From Bacillus sp. BHET2 (GTDB lineage Bacteria; Bacillota; Bacilli; Bacillales; Bacillaceae_B): a stretch of DNA of 64,000 nucleotides. The notes under the pieces were generated by a model. It searched no databases, was not told where the DNA came from, and worked only from the letters and a program-made list of their open reading frames with translations. Location of the stretch: positions 62,001 through 126,000 of the forward strand of contig NZ_VCQN01000001.1 of NCBI RefSeq assembly GCF_005938125.1. The letters are read 5' to 3'. Shown here piece by piece: positions 54,804 through 63,660 of the stretch. Both the position numbers and the translations under genes were made by a program. Position 1 is the first letter of the stretch, and each line of letters opens with the position of its first letter.

Positions 54804-54817
54804 AGAACGTTTGTTCT
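54804..54817 (+). promoter_or_regulatory. LexA box before uvrX
   Basis: AGAACGTTTGTTCT is a perfect GAAC-N4-GTTC operator, 28 bases before the uvrX ATG and just after a -10-like TATACT (54793-54798). This predicts SOS induction of uvrX-yqjX. Confidence 0.85.
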
Positions 54818-54844
54818 ATTTTAGGTAAAATGGAGGACGGATAT

Positions 54845-56107
54845 ATGACTGTCGATTACAGTGTGCTACCACACCACAAGATTTTGTGCATCGATATGAA
54901 GAGCTTTTATGCTAGCTGTTCGGCTGTCATCATGGGACTTGATCCCCTTGAATGCCACTTAGCCGTGGTAGGGGACAGGGACAGGCAAGGGAGTATCGTA
55001 TTAGCTGCCTCACCGAGGATGAAGAAGGACTTTGGAATCAAAACGGGCTCACGGATGTTCGAGATTCCAGACGATCCAAGAATCCAGCTTGTGGAGCCGA
55101 AAATGGCGACGTATGTCCGGATCTCAACAGAGTTGACCCGGTTGTTTCACCGTTACGTGCCTAAGGATGCCATCCACACGTATAGCGTGGACGAAAGCTT
55201 TATCAAGATTGACGGGGCGACGAATCTATGGGGAGATGCGACGACCATCGCTCACAAAATTAAAGATGATATGGAGAGGGAGTTCCAACTTCCATGCGCC
55301 ATAGGAATCGGCCCGAATATGCTGTTATCCAAATTGTGCCTGGATCTTGAAGCAAAGAAAAAGGGGATTGCCGAGTGGACATATGAAGAAGTTCCAGAAA
55401 AGCTGTGGCCGCTGTCTCCGCTACGTGAGATGTGGGGGATTGGGGGGCGCCTTGAGAAGAAGCTTAATCGCATGGGCATATTCTCTATCGGCCAATTAGC
55501 GAAGTATGACCTAGAGAAACTCGAGGCTAAGTTCGGTGTGATGGGGAATCAGCTTCATTATCATGCCTGGGGAGTTGATTTGTCTGAAATAGGTGCTCCA
55601 ATCATGGATGGACAGGTCAGCTTCGGCAAAGGTCAGATCCTGTTACGGGATTATAAAGAGAAAAAGGAAATCAAACGTGTCATTTTAGAAATGTGCGAAG
55701 AAGTTGCAAGGCGTACCAGGACCCACCGAAAGGCAGGAAGGACCATCAGCTTTGGAGTCGGCTACAGCCACGAAGAATTTGGTGGAGGATTCCATCGGTC
55801 CAGGACGATAGAGGAACCGACTAATATTACTATGGATTTGTACCGGGTATGCCTTGCGTTATTTGAAGAGAATTATAACGGCAAAACCGTGCGGAAAATC
55901 AATATTGCCCTCTCTAATATAGTCGAGGATGCATCATTGCAGGTTTCATTATTTGAACCCGACCGCTGGGAAAAGCGGGAGCTCGGATATGTAGTGGATC
56001 GAATCCGAAATAAATATGGTTCAGGTGCCCTGCTTCGTGCCGTTTCCTACACGGAAGCGGGGACGGCAAGGCATCGTGCCCGCCTTGTCGGCGGACATAA
56101 ATCGTAA
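54845..56107 (+). CDS. uvrX: UvrX-type Y-family DNA polymerase
   Basis: A 420-residue UmuC-like polymerase. CIDMKSFYASCSAV holds the first catalytic Asp, SVDESFIKIDGA the second Asp-Glu, MWGIGGRLEKKLNRMGI the helix-hairpin-helix, and LQVSLFEPD a beta-clamp-binding motif. ATG 54845 follows GGAGGA by 8 bases; upstream in-frame extension runs into the repeat element and the LexA region and is rejected. This is the counterpart of B. subtilis YqjW (PolY2), distinct from dinB at 32199. Translation of damaged-DNA response here is indicated by the LexA boxes. Confidence 0.93.
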   Translation: MTVDYSVLPHHKILCIDMKSFYASCSAVIMGLDPLECHLAVVGDRDRQGSIVLAASPRMKKDFGIKTGSRMFEIPDDPRIQLVEPKMATYVRISTELTRLFHRYVPKDAIHTYSVDESFIKIDGATNLWGDATTIAHKIKDDMEREFQLPCAIGIGPNMLLSKLCLDLEAKKKGIAEWTYEEVPEKLWPLSPLREMWGIGGRLEKKLNRMGIFSIGQLAKYDLEKLEAKFGVMGNQLHYHAWGVDLSEIGAPIMDGQVSFGKGQILLRDYKEKKEIKRVILEMCEEVARRTRTHRKAGRTISFGVGYSHEEFGGGFHRSRTIEEPTNITMDLYRVCLALFEENYNGKTVRKINIALSNIVEDASLQVSLFEPDRWEKRELGYVVDRIRNKYGSGALLRAVSYTEAGTARHRARLVGGHKS

Positions 56108-56128
56108 CGAATAGGGGAGGTGAGAGAG

Positions 56129-56461
56129 TTGATCCGTGATCGAGGAAGAATCAAATGGACATCTATGATGCTGCCAGAGCATGTGAAACTGTTAAGAGAT
56201 TGGGCGAAGGAAGATACGCATGAAAAGAGGATAGAGCTTGATGAACAGGAATTCGATAGGATGAATGAAGTCGTTGCTGAGGCTATGGAGTTCGGTAAGG
56301 TGGTGTCAATTACTCACTATGTAAAACATCGTCATCAATTATTGATTGGAACGATTCATCATGTCGACTCACTGGAGGGGAAGCTGCATGTCGTAGACAA
56401 GTTTGAAGACGTACACTATTTTCCACTTGCAAGCGTTGTGGACATTCGCTTTTTTGATTAA
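56129..56461 (+). CDS. yqjX: YolD-like protein YqjX
   Basis: A 110-residue YolD-family protein, normally encoded after a UvrX/YqjW-type polymerase. The family start MIRDRGRIKWTSMMLPEHV is reached from TTG 56129, eight bases after GGGGAGG (56114-56120); a GTG at 56120 overlaps that site. IRFFD closes the usual fold. The function is unproven; pairing suggests an accessory role for the polymerase. Same SOS transcript as uvrX (21 bases apart). Confidence 0.9.
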   Translation: MIRDRGRIKWTSMMLPEHVKLLRDWAKEDTHEKRIELDEQEFDRMNEVVAEAMEFGKVVSITHYVKHRHQLLIGTIHHVDSLEGKLHVVDKFEDVHYFPLASVVDIRFFD

Positions 56462-56467
56462 TCCAAT

Positions 56468-56517
56468 AAAAAGGAGAGACTTCACTTTAATATTACTTGA
56501 GGGAAGCCTCTCTTTTT
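56468..56517. terminator. Bidirectional terminator after yqjX
   Basis: AAAAA-GGAGAG-A-CTTC (56468-56483) pairs with GAAG-C-CTCTC-TTTTT (56503-56517) with one bulge and one mismatch. Serves yqjX and the convergent CDGSH gene. Confidence 0.85.
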
Positions 56518-56519
56518 AG

Positions 56520-56735
56520 TTACTCTTCGTCTAATACCTTTTCTGCACGCACACATGAATCAAATTTTCCTTTATGAGATGCGTCACAAAACGGCATGTT
56601 TGTGGATAAACCACAGCGGCAAAGAGTAAATACTTGCTTAGTTGGAAATACATTTCCATCTGCATCGATTAGTTCAACGTCACCGCTTACACGAAAAGAC
56701 CCATTATCATTCACTTTAATTTGCGCTTTTGTCAT
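56520..56735 (-). CDS. CDGSH iron-sulfur domain protein
   Basis: A 71-residue protein with the ligand set Cys39, Cys41, Cys50 and His54 (LCRCGLSTNMPFCDASHKG), which binds a 2Fe-2S cluster in the CDGSH (mitoNEET-like) family. Bacterial members are small and cytosolic; the role, possibly cluster or electron transfer, is not settled. AAGGGTGG (minus strand) precedes the start. It stands alone between two terminators. Confidence 0.92.
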   Translation of the reverse strand: MTKAQIKVNDNGSFRVSGDVELIDADGNVFPTKQVFTLCRCGLSTNMPFCDASHKGKFDSCVRAEKVLDEE

Positions 56736-56866
56736 GAAAAACCACCCTTTCTAGAAAATACAAAAGAATTCCCCACTATCGATAGTAAAGTGAAAAGGAC
56801 AAAAAAGCAATATTCAAAAGGAAATAGAGGAAATGTGATACGATAGGGAATAAAGGAGGGTGAAGA

Positions 56867-57199
56867 ATGAATATCGAACTAACAAACGAAGCAACCCAAA
56901 AGATCCAAGATAAAATAGAAAACAAACAAGGTCACCTGAAATTAAAATATGATACAGAAGGCTGTGGCTGTGTTGTAAGCGGCATCCCTACCTTATGGTT
57001 TATCAATCACCCTGTTGAAGGTGAAGATATAATGATAGAAACAAACAGCTATCCGATCCTGGTAGAAAAATCAAAGATGGTTTTCCTGGATGAAGAGCTG
57101 AAAATTGATTTTTCTTCCCAAAGTAACACATTTCAATTGAAAAGCCCCGGTCAGATCATTAATGGACGAATGAACTTTCTGTTGTTTCCGGGAGAATAA
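56867..57199 (+). CDS. yqkB: HesB/YqkB-type iron-sulfur biogenesis-like protein
   Basis: A 110-residue protein of the HesB-like fold. It has Cys33 and Cys35 (TEGCGCVVSG) but lacks the C-terminal Cys pair of true A-type carriers, as in B. subtilis YqkB, which lies at the equivalent place. A cluster carrier function is therefore uncertain. AAAGGAGGG precedes ATG 56867. Confidence 0.82.
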   Translation: MNIELTNEATQKIQDKIENKQGHLKLKYDTEGCGCVVSGIPTLWFINHPVEGEDIMIETNSYPILVEKSKMVFLDEELKIDFSSQSNTFQLKSPGQIINGRMNFLLFPGE

Positions 57200-57204
57200 T
57201 GATG

Positions 57205-57241
57205 AAAGCCTTGGGTCGCTACCCAGGGCTTTTGTTTTTTT
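57205..57241. terminator. Bidirectional terminator after yqkB
   Basis: AAAGCCTTGGGT (57205-57216), loop CGCT, ACCCAGGGCTTT (57221-57232), then TGTTTTTTT. Serves yqkB and the convergent membrane-protein gene. Confidence 0.92.
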
Positions 57242-57668
57242 AAAACAAATAATACCAACAAAACGTAACAAGCAATCCCCCAGCAGAAAAAAGAAGCGTT
57301 CCAACAAAGAAAGGGGAGTAGGAAGGCGTGAAAATCTTAATCGGGGAAGAAAGCCCGAATTTCTTTAAGAACAAAATATCGGTATTCATATTAAAATGGG
57401 AGTGATAAGGGATGACCCAGCTCACAAACAGGAAGAAGGTACTTGAAATAAACAGTGCATCCAGGAATGCCAAGTGGTAAAAGAAGTAGATGGATGTATT
57501 AAACAGGGTTTCGATGAAAAGGGTAAGAGAAAGGAAGAAGAGCTGTTGGCGGAATGCGGTTAATTTATTAATAAAGAAAATCTCAAATTTACCCCATAGA
57601 GAAGCGAGCATGGCGATTAAGGCAATTCCGCCGAAAATATTCCCAAAGGCAAGTGCAATCTCTTTCAT
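57240..57668 (-). CDS. Small membrane protein, unknown function
   Basis: I do not recognise this 142-residue protein. It has four likely membrane helices (about 7-24, 38-60, 66-85 and 118-140) with few charges between. The start ATG at 57668 follows GGGAGAGG (minus strand, five bases); an ATG 48 bases upstream in frame has no such site. It is a single-gene unit ended by the terminator at 57205. Confidence 0.65.
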   Translation of the reverse strand: MKEIALAFGNIFGGIALIAMLASLWGKFEIFFINKLTAFRQQLFFLSLTLFIETLFNTSIYFFYHLAFLDALFISSTFFLFVSWVIPYHSHFNMNTDILFLKKFGLSSPIKIFTPSYSPFFVGTLLFSAGGLLVTFCWYYLF

Positions 57669-57756
57669 GACATCCTCTCCCTTTTCATTCCATATGTAAT
57701 AATGAAATTCTAGCACATAATTCCATTTTTTGTATAGAGGAGGAAGAGGGTACCCA

Positions 57757-58656
57757 TTATTCCCTCAATAGTTCATCAAACATACGAGCCAATGAAATTC
57801 CCGTTTTCCACCCGTCCTCACCATCTTCAACAGACCAGGAGGCAGATAGGACCGAATGACAGAGCCCGTAACGAATCAAACGTTCATAAGACAGGGAAAG
57901 AAGGGAAGTCAGTGTCCGTGTCCTGTATCGAAGAAGGTCTAATGGCACGTCCCATTTCTTCCATTCATTCAACATAAACTGAATACAGTCATACTCTCTT
58001 TCCCCGATTAGTCCTTTGGGGTCAATGACCGTCCAGCCGGAGGATTCCGAGAAAAGGATATTTCCGTGATGCAAATCCCCGTGTAGAAGAAAGAGATCGG
58101 TAGACGTATTCAGTAACTCAAGATAGAGTCGTTCAGCTTTTACGACTAGTTCTTCAGGGAGTGGCCCCGTTCCCCCATTGAATCGTTTCCTTAAACGCCC
58201 GATCCCGTTTGACCATGAGTGGACGGTAGGATAGGGATGGGCGGAAGCGGGTTTATGCCACAAACGGCGAGCAACCTGGGAAAAAATCTTCAGCACTTCT
58301 TCTTCCTCGTCTAAAAAATGAAGGGAATCCCCAGGTGTCAAACGATCTAAAAGGATCCAGCCCTCTTCTTTATTAAAATCAATGACTTCCACCATGCCCT
58401 TTCCCTGGAAATCCTGAAGGGCATGAAACTCATTGGAAAAATCGTTGTTAGGATATCCGATTTTCAAAACGGCATCTTGCTCTAGAGCAAGATGGACAGG
58501 AATTACAAAATTGTAGCTTAATGAAAAAGGCTTACCAAAGGTTAATTTGAATCGATCCTTTAACGACTCCATGAGTTCTTCCACGCTCGAGATCCATTCT
58601 GTCCCTGAAGCGCCATACATGGTTTGGATTTTTGATTTGAAATCAGTTGGAATCAA
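57757..58656 (-). CDS. APH-family phosphotransferase (aminoglycoside 6-phosphotransferase-like)
   Basis: A 299-residue kinase-like protein. LLHGDLHHGNILFSE provides the catalytic Asp (Brenner motif), VIDPKGLIGEREYDCIQFM the metal-binding Asp; this arrangement with IDPKG is typical of the APH(6)/hydroxyurea-kinase branch. It could phosphorylate streptomycin, but chromosomal relatives often act on other small molecules, so resistance is not claimed. Its start overlaps the yqkD stop by 4 bases (ATGA), so both are translated together. Confidence 0.82.
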   Translation of the reverse strand: MIPTDFKSKIQTMYGASGTEWISSVEELMESLKDRFKLTFGKPFSLSYNFVIPVHLALEQDAVLKIGYPNNDFSNEFHALQDFQGKGMVEVIDFNKEEGWILLDRLTPGDSLHFLDEEEEVLKIFSQVARRLWHKPASAHPYPTVHSWSNGIGRLRKRFNGGTGPLPEELVVKAERLYLELLNTSTDLFLLHGDLHHGNILFSESSGWTVIDPKGLIGEREYDCIQFMLNEWKKWDVPLDLLRYRTRTLTSLLSLSYERLIRYGLCHSVLSASWSVEDGEDGWKTGISLARMFDELLRE

Positions 58657-59597
58657 GAGACATCATCCTTTTCGTTTAGTACAAATTGATGGAGAAACCG
58701 TTGAATCACCTGTTCGTATTGTTCAGGATTGTCATTATATGATTGAGCATGTGTACCCTGGAAATCGAGAAACAGTTCTTTCGGGCCCTGCTTTTTATCA
58801 AACAAATCCTTTGTCATCTGAGGTAGGATAAAGTCATCATTTGTACTATGAATAAATAAAACGGGTTTTTGGATGTTTTGAACAACCGAAATGGGGGACA
58901 AATCCTTTAACGTGTACCCTTGCCGCAGCTTTAATGTGCCGCTAACGAGGGGGAGGAGCAATCTTGCGGGCATCTTCACTTCAATCCCCATTCTGTAAGC
59001 GAGCTGTTCGCCAAAATCAGAGAAAGGACAATCAGCAATATAAAAATCTGCCCGATCTTCCACACCCCCGGCATATAAAAGCATAGTCGCCGCTCCCATG
59101 GATTCGCCGTGGATCCCGAAGAAAACGTCCTCTCCTTCGCGCCGAATCAACTCATCCACCACAGCCTTTAAATCATTTTTTTCAAAATATCCGTAGCTTG
59201 TCGTCTTTCCACCGGATTCGCCGTGACGCCTGTGGTCATAAATCACGGCATTAAATCCCTGTTTGATGAAAAGATTCATATACTTAATCGAATTCCATTT
59301 ATTTTCCGTCACCCCGTGGGAAAAGACCATGAATTTTTGATGGGGGTACGGCTTAACAAAAATCGTTTTAATATCATATCCGTATGGAGAAGGAATAAGG
59401 GCCTCGACTTTAGGAAGCGCATCAAAATCTTTTTCTATAAGTCGGGTCGATTCTGCTTCCCGTGAACGAATAAAGTCATCTCCTTTTTTTGGTAAATACA
59501 TAAACCGATGTGTAATATACACCCCAAGCAGACCTATGGACGAAAGGGTACCGCCAAGGAAGGCAAGTTTTCTTCTCAACGTCATCACCTCAAACAT
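58653..59597 (-). CDS. yqkD: Alpha/beta hydrolase YqkD
   Basis: A 314-residue alpha/beta hydrolase anchored by an N-terminal membrane helix (about 10-30). HGV and the nucleophile elbow GIHGESMGAATM (Ser near 165) are visible, then HSTNDDFILP with the acid and GTHAQSYN with the catalytic His. Probable serine esterase or peptidase facing outside; substrate unknown. Equivalent to B. subtilis yqkD. GAGGTGATGACG (minus strand) precedes the start. Confidence 0.88.
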   Translation of the reverse strand: MFEVMTLRRKLAFLGGTLSSIGLLGVYITHRFMYLPKKGDDFIRSREAESTRLIEKDFDALPKVEALIPSPYGYDIKTIFVKPYPHQKFMVFSHGVTENKWNSIKYMNLFIKQGFNAVIYDHRRHGESGGKTTSYGYFEKNDLKAVVDELIRREGEDVFFGIHGESMGAATMLLYAGGVEDRADFYIADCPFSDFGEQLAYRMGIEVKMPARLLLPLVSGTLKLRQGYTLKDLSPISVVQNIQKPVLFIHSTNDDFILPQMTKDLFDKKQGPKELFLDFQGTHAQSYNDNPEQYEQVIQRFLHQFVLNEKDDVS

Positions 59598-59663
59598 AAT
59601 TATTCTTACGTTTATTGTAGCAAATGGAGGAAAAAAGAGGAATTTTTGAGCGGAACCGCATAG

Positions 59664-59693
59664 AAAAAGTGCCTCAATAGAGACACTTTTTTT
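59664..59693. terminator. Terminator of the 35-aa gene
   Basis: AAAAAGTG-C-CTC (59664-59675), loop AATA, GAG-A-CACTTTTT (59680-59691) with T run; A and T runs on both sides let it work in both directions. Confidence 0.88.
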
Positions 59694-59705
59694 AAGATAA
59701 AGAAC

Positions 59706-59813
59706 TTACGATTTGGCGTTTTGATCTTTAGCGGGGTGGATGGATTTATCCATTTCCTCTTTCACCATGGTGTTTGAAACCGTATCTGTGTTCGGTTTCC
59801 CTTTGTGACTCAA
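59706..59813 (-). CDS. Small hydrophilic 35-residue protein, unknown
   Basis: TTG 59813 (minus strand) follows GGAGAGGTG by a normal distance, the frame runs 35 codons to TAA at 59708-59706 and a terminator follows at once. The product begins MSHKGKPNTDTVSNTMVKEE and ends in KDQNAKS: charged, without Cys or membrane segment. Size and composition recall minor small acid-soluble spore proteins, but I cannot assign a family. Confidence 0.55.
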   Translation of the reverse strand: MSHKGKPNTDTVSNTMVKEEMDKSIHPAKDQNAKS

Positions 59814-59872
59814 GTGACACCTCTCCTTCACGTTTTAACTATTTTAGAATGTTCGAAGGAGAGTGTTGATAT

Positions 59873-60775
59873 TCACGATTGATTCAACTCGTACAGGCGG
59901 TAGTAACCGCTTTCGATCGGGCGGCTGACATGAGGCTTAACGAGCTCGATGGCGTAGGCAAGCTTCTCTAAATCAATTCCAGTAGAGATCCCCATTTCTT
60001 CCATCATGTATACTACATCCTCGGTCGCTACATTCCCTGTCGCACCAGGGGCAAACGGGCAGCCACCGAGACCGCCTGCACTTGTGTCAAAGCGGTCAAC
60101 CCCCGCCTGCAAAGCAGCAAGGATATTGGAAAGTGCCATCTTCCGTGTGTCGTGGAAATGGGCCGTAAGTAAAGTGTTTGGCAATTCCTGTTTCAGTAAA
60201 GAGAAGAGGCCATAAGCTTCTACCGGATTCGCACGGCCGATCGTATCTGCGACGCTTAATTCGTCAACGCCCAATGAAACAAATTCCCGGCAAAGAGAAA
60301 GTGCATCCTCCTGAGCGATTTTCCCTTCATACGGACAGTGAAAGGCGGTAGAGATACAAGCTCTTACGAAATAGCCTTGCTCTTTTAACTCAAGTATAAG
60401 AGGGGCAAGTCCTTCAATAGCTTCTGCCGTTGTCTTATTAATGTTTTTCTGATTAAAGGTATTACTCACGCCGACAAATACAGCCACAGATCGGCAGTCT
60501 GTTTCATACACACGTTCAATCCCTCTTTTATTGGGAGCTAGAACGATATCCCGTGAATCAGTGGTCATACAGGAGTTGACGATGTCACTTGCATCCTGCA
60601 TTTGCGGCACCCATTTCGGAGAAACGAACGATGTCAGCTCCATTTCCCTGATACCTGATTGTTTCAGCCGGAAAATAAATTCCTTTTTTACATCCGTAGG
60701 AACAAAGTTCTTTTCATTTTGTAATCCGTCTCTTGGACCAACTTCGATAATCGTTGCATTTTTAGGTAAATTCAT
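59873..60775 (-). CDS. mvaB: Hydroxymethylglutaryl-CoA lyase
   Basis: A 300-residue TIM-barrel lyase that splits HMG-CoA to acetoacetate and acetyl-CoA, the end of leucine breakdown. EVGPRDGLQNEK at residue 11, the metal ligands His206 and His208 (TAHFHDTR) and the signature GGLGGCPFAPGATGN with catalytic Cys239 are all present. Equivalent to B. subtilis YngG by function, but here divergent from a thiolase and CoA-transferase cluster. AAGGGGGGAGGGAAA (minus strand) precedes the start. Confidence 0.94.
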   Translation of the reverse strand: MNLPKNATIIEVGPRDGLQNEKNFVPTDVKKEFIFRLKQSGIREMELTSFVSPKWVPQMQDASDIVNSCMTTDSRDIVLAPNKRGIERVYETDCRSVAVFVGVSNTFNQKNINKTTAEAIEGLAPLILELKEQGYFVRACISTAFHCPYEGKIAQEDALSLCREFVSLGVDELSVADTIGRANPVEAYGLFSLLKQELPNTLLTAHFHDTRKMALSNILAALQAGVDRFDTSAGGLGGCPFAPGATGNVATEDVVYMMEEMGISTGIDLEKLAYAIELVKPHVSRPIESGYYRLYELNQS

Positions 60776-60835
60776 AATTTCCCTCCCCCCTTCATTTTAA
60801 GAAAATTTCGACATATAAATCAATATAAAAATTTT

Positions 60836-60867
60836 TTGACGAATTTAGAGGAATTTAACCGCTTACA
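60836..60867 (+). promoter_or_regulatory. Possible promoter and cre-like site before the thiolase gene
   Basis: TTGACG (60836-60841) is a good -35 but no clear -10 sits 17 bases on. TTTAACCGCTTACA (60854-60867) reads in reverse as TGTAAGCGGTTAAA, one base off the cre pattern. TTTCGACATATA at 60806-60817 is also found before bpr (13078-13089). All predictions are weak. Confidence 0.35.
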
Positions 60868-60948
60868 TAGAATGAGTTAAAGTGGAACTGTTTTTAACGA
60901 AAAGGAACATGCAGACTAATCAGTCAGAAGAGAAAGGGAGGAAGTAAG

Positions 60949-62136
60949 ATGTCGAACGAAGTCGTCATTGTAAGTGCCGTACGAACAGCCATCGGAAGCT
61001 TTAACGGATCGTTAAAAGGTATTTCAGCTCCGGAACTTGGAGCGATTGTCATTAAAGATGCCCTCGAAAAGGCTGGTATAAATGCAAGTGATGTAGATGA
61101 AGTGATCATGGGGAATGTGTTGCAGGCAGGGCTAGGTCAAAATCCCGCCCGTCAGGCAGCCATCAAGGCGGGACTGCCAGAGCAAGTACCGGCCATGACC
61201 ATTAACAAAGTGTGTGGATCAGGATTAAAAACGGTCCATCTGGCAACGCAGGCAATCCTTTCTGGGGATGCGGATATCATCGTTGCAGGTGGAATGGAAA
61301 ATATGAGTCAGGCTCCCTATTTATTAAAAGGAGCAAGAGAAGGATATAAAATGGGAGACCAAAAAGTGGTCGATAGCATGATTACCGACGGCCTATGGTG
61401 TGCTTTTAATGATTACCATATGGGTGTGACTGCAGAAAATCTTTGTGACCGTTACTCACTTACCCGTGAAGAGCAGGACGAATTTTCTGCCTGGAGCCAG
61501 CAAAAGGCAAGCGCGGCGATAGAAGAAGGCCGATTTAAAGATGAAATCGTTCCGGTTCATATCCCTCAGCGAAAAGGAGACCCTGTCGTATTCAACCAGG
61601 ATGAATTCCCTCGTAAAGGATCAACAGCAGAGAAGTTATCTGGTCTTCGGGCAGCTTTCAAAAAAGACGGGACTGTAACAGCCGGAAATGCATCTGGCAT
61701 CAATGATGGGGCTGCTGCAGTGGTCGTCATGTCCAAGAAGAAAGCAGACGAACTGGGCATTACTCCTCTAGTGACGATAAAAGGTAACGCCAATGCAGGT
61801 GTGGACCCAAGTGTTATGGGAATCGGTCCAGTTGCCGCCGTTAAAAAAGTATTGGAAAAAACAAAGCTGACAATCGAAGATATGCATCTGATTGAAGCGA
61901 ATGAAGCATTTGCCGCCCAATCATTAGCGGTCGATAAGGAACTACAATTCAAGAAGGATGCTCTGAACGTGAATGGGGGAGCGATTGCATTAGGTCACCC
62001 AATCGGAGCTAGTGGAACGCGAATACTCGTGACACTGATTCATGAAATGAAGAAAAGAGGCGTACAAAACGGACTGGCTACCCTTTGCATCGGTGGAGGT
62101 CAGGGTGTAGCAACAGTCGTTGAACTTCATAAATAA
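60949..62136 (+). CDS. thl: Acetyl-CoA C-acetyltransferase (thiolase)
   Basis: A 395-residue thiolase. The nucleophile is Cys89 in [23 protein letters not shown] supplies the active-site His and TLCIGGGQG the second Cys. It splits or forms acetoacetyl-CoA; with the CoA transferase that follows it consumes acetoacetate made by HMG-CoA lyase. GAAAGGGAGG precedes ATG 60949. First gene of a three-gene unit ending at 63594. The gene symbol is generic. Confidence 0.94.
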   Translation: MSNEVVIVSAVRTAIGSFNGSLKGISAPELGAIVIKDALEKAGINASDVDEVIMGNVLQAGLGQNPARQAAIKAGLPEQVPAMTINKVCGSGLKTVHLATQAILSGDADIIVAGGMENMSQAPYLLKGAREGYKMGDQKVVDSMITDGLWCAFNDYHMGVTAENLCDRYSLTREEQDEFSAWSQQKASAAIEEGRFKDEIVPVHIPQRKGDPVVFNQDEFPRKGSTAEKLSGLRAAFKKDGTVTAGNASGINDGAAAVVVMSKKKADELGITPLVTIKGNANAGVDPSVMGIGPVAAVKKVLEKTKLTIEDMHLIEANEAFAAQSLAVDKELQFKKDALNVNGGAIALGHPIGASGTRILVTLIHEMKKRGVQNGLATLCIGGGQGVATVVELHK

Positions 62137-62172
62137 GAAACCGGGAAGATCCAGATTCGAGGAGGGAATACA

Positions 62173-62865
62173 ATGAAAGAAGTATACACTTCATATGACG
62201 AAGCAGTGGCAGACATTCATGATGGCGCCACATTAATGGTCGGAGGATTCGGTCTTTGTGGAATCCCCGAAAAACTCATCCTGGCCCTTGTAGAAAAAGG
62301 TATAAAAAATCTAACGGTTATTTCAAATAACTGCGGTGTAGACGACTGGGGATTAGGTTTATTATTGAAAAATAAGCAGATTGATAAAATGATCGGCTCC
62401 TATGTCGGGGAAAACAAAGAATTTGAGAGACAGGTTCTATCGGGAGAGCTTGAAGTGGAGTTGGTTCCTCAAGGTACGCTTGCAGAGAAAATCCGTGCGG
62501 GGGGAGCAGGGATTCCTGCATTCTACACGCCGGCAGGAGTCGGCACACCAGTAGCTGAAGGAAAGGAAACACGTTCATTTAATGGGAAAGAATATTTGCT
62601 GGAAGAAGCGTATACGGCAGACTTCTCCCTTGTTCGGGCATGGAAGGCGGATAAGATGGGGAATCTGATTTATAACAAAACGGCTCAAAACTTTAACCCA
62701 ATGATCGCGGCAGCAGGAAAAGTGACGATTGCCGAAGTCGAAGAGCTTGTTGAAATCGGGGAAATCAATCCGAATGAAGTGCATACCCCAAGCATCTACG
62801 TGCAACGACTGATTAGAGCAGATCAGGAAAAACGCATTGAAAGAAGAACAGTGAAACAAGCATAG
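62173..62865 (+). CDS. scoA: 3-oxoacid CoA-transferase subunit A
   Basis: A 230-residue alpha subunit. The glycine-rich [16 protein letters not shown] near residue 21 and [14 protein letters not shown] are typical. With ScoB it moves CoA from succinyl-CoA to acetoacetate. GAGGAGGG precedes ATG 62173; the thiolase gene ends 36 bases upstream and scoB begins 18 bases after the stop. Confidence 0.94.
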   Translation: MKEVYTSYDEAVADIHDGATLMVGGFGLCGIPEKLILALVEKGIKNLTVISNNCGVDDWGLGLLLKNKQIDKMIGSYVGENKEFERQVLSGELEVELVPQGTLAEKIRAGGAGIPAFYTPAGVGTPVAEGKETRSFNGKEYLLEEAYTADFSLVRAWKADKMGNLIYNKTAQNFNPMIAAAGKVTIAEVEELVEIGEINPNEVHTPSIYVQRLIRADQEKRIERRTVKQA

Positions 62866-62883
62866 AAGGGAGAGTGGAACGGG

Positions 62884-63546
62884 ATGGATCGTGCCAAAAT
62901 GCGTGAAACAATTGCAAGAAGAGCGGAAAAGGAAATAGAAGATGGTTTCTATGTAAACTTAGGAATCGGGATGCCTACACTGGTAGCCAACTATATGACA
63001 GAAAACAAACAGGTTGTTCTTCAATCAGAAAATGGATTACTTGGAATTGGTCCTTATCCAGTAGAAGATGAAGTAGATGCTGACCTCATCAATGCAGGGA
63101 AAGAGACCGTTACGGCGATTCCAGGATCCTCTTACTTTGATAGCTCAGAATCTTTCGGGATGATTCGCGGTGGCCATATAAATATCGCAATCCTCGGTGG
63201 GATGGAAGTAGCTGAAAACGGGGACCTTGCCAACTGGATGATTCCAGGGAAGATGATCAAGGGAATGGGCGGTGCAATGGACCTTGTTCATGGTGCTCAG
63301 CGCATCATAGTCATCATGGAGCATGTCAATAAAGCGGGTGAGAGTAAAATCCTGAAAGAATGCACCTTACCTCTGACAGGAAAAGGTGTCGTTCACCGGA
63401 TCATCACGGATCGGGCCGTGATGGATGTCACGGATGAAGGCTTACTGTTACGTGAAGTAGCAAATGGATTCTCAGTGGAGGATATCCAATCATCAACGGA
63501 TGCGACCCTTATTGTAGGAGAAGACGTTAAGCTGGAAGCATATTGA
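62884..63546 (+). CDS. scoB: 3-oxoacid CoA-transferase subunit B
   Basis: A 220-residue beta subunit. The catalytic glutamate that carries the acyl/CoA intermediate is Glu49 in [24 protein letters not shown] precedes it. GAAGGGAGAG precedes ATG 62884. The product acts with ScoA and thiolase to turn acetoacetate into acetyl-CoA. Confidence 0.94.
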   Translation: MDRAKMRETIARRAEKEIEDGFYVNLGIGMPTLVANYMTENKQVVLQSENGLLGIGPYPVEDEVDADLINAGKETVTAIPGSSYFDSSESFGMIRGGHINIAILGGMEVAENGDLANWMIPGKMIKGMGGAMDLVHGAQRIIVIMEHVNKAGESKILKECTLPLTGKGVVHRIITDRAVMDVTDEGLLLREVANGFSVEDIQSSTDATLIVGEDVKLEAY

Positions 63547-63551
63547 TGTAG

Positions 63552-63594
63552 AAAGCCGGTTAGAAGGGGGAGGTCTCTTTCTAACCGGCTTTTT
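63552..63594 (+). terminator. Terminator of the thiolase-scoAB unit
   Basis: AAAGCCGGTTAGAA (63552-63565) pairs perfectly with TTCTAACCGGCTTT (63579-63592), followed by T. Confidence 0.95.
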
Positions 63595-63660
63595 GTTACT
63601 GGGGGTAAGCAGCTGGGAAGGGGAATAGAAGTGCCGCGAAAATTGTCGGATTTACCATGA

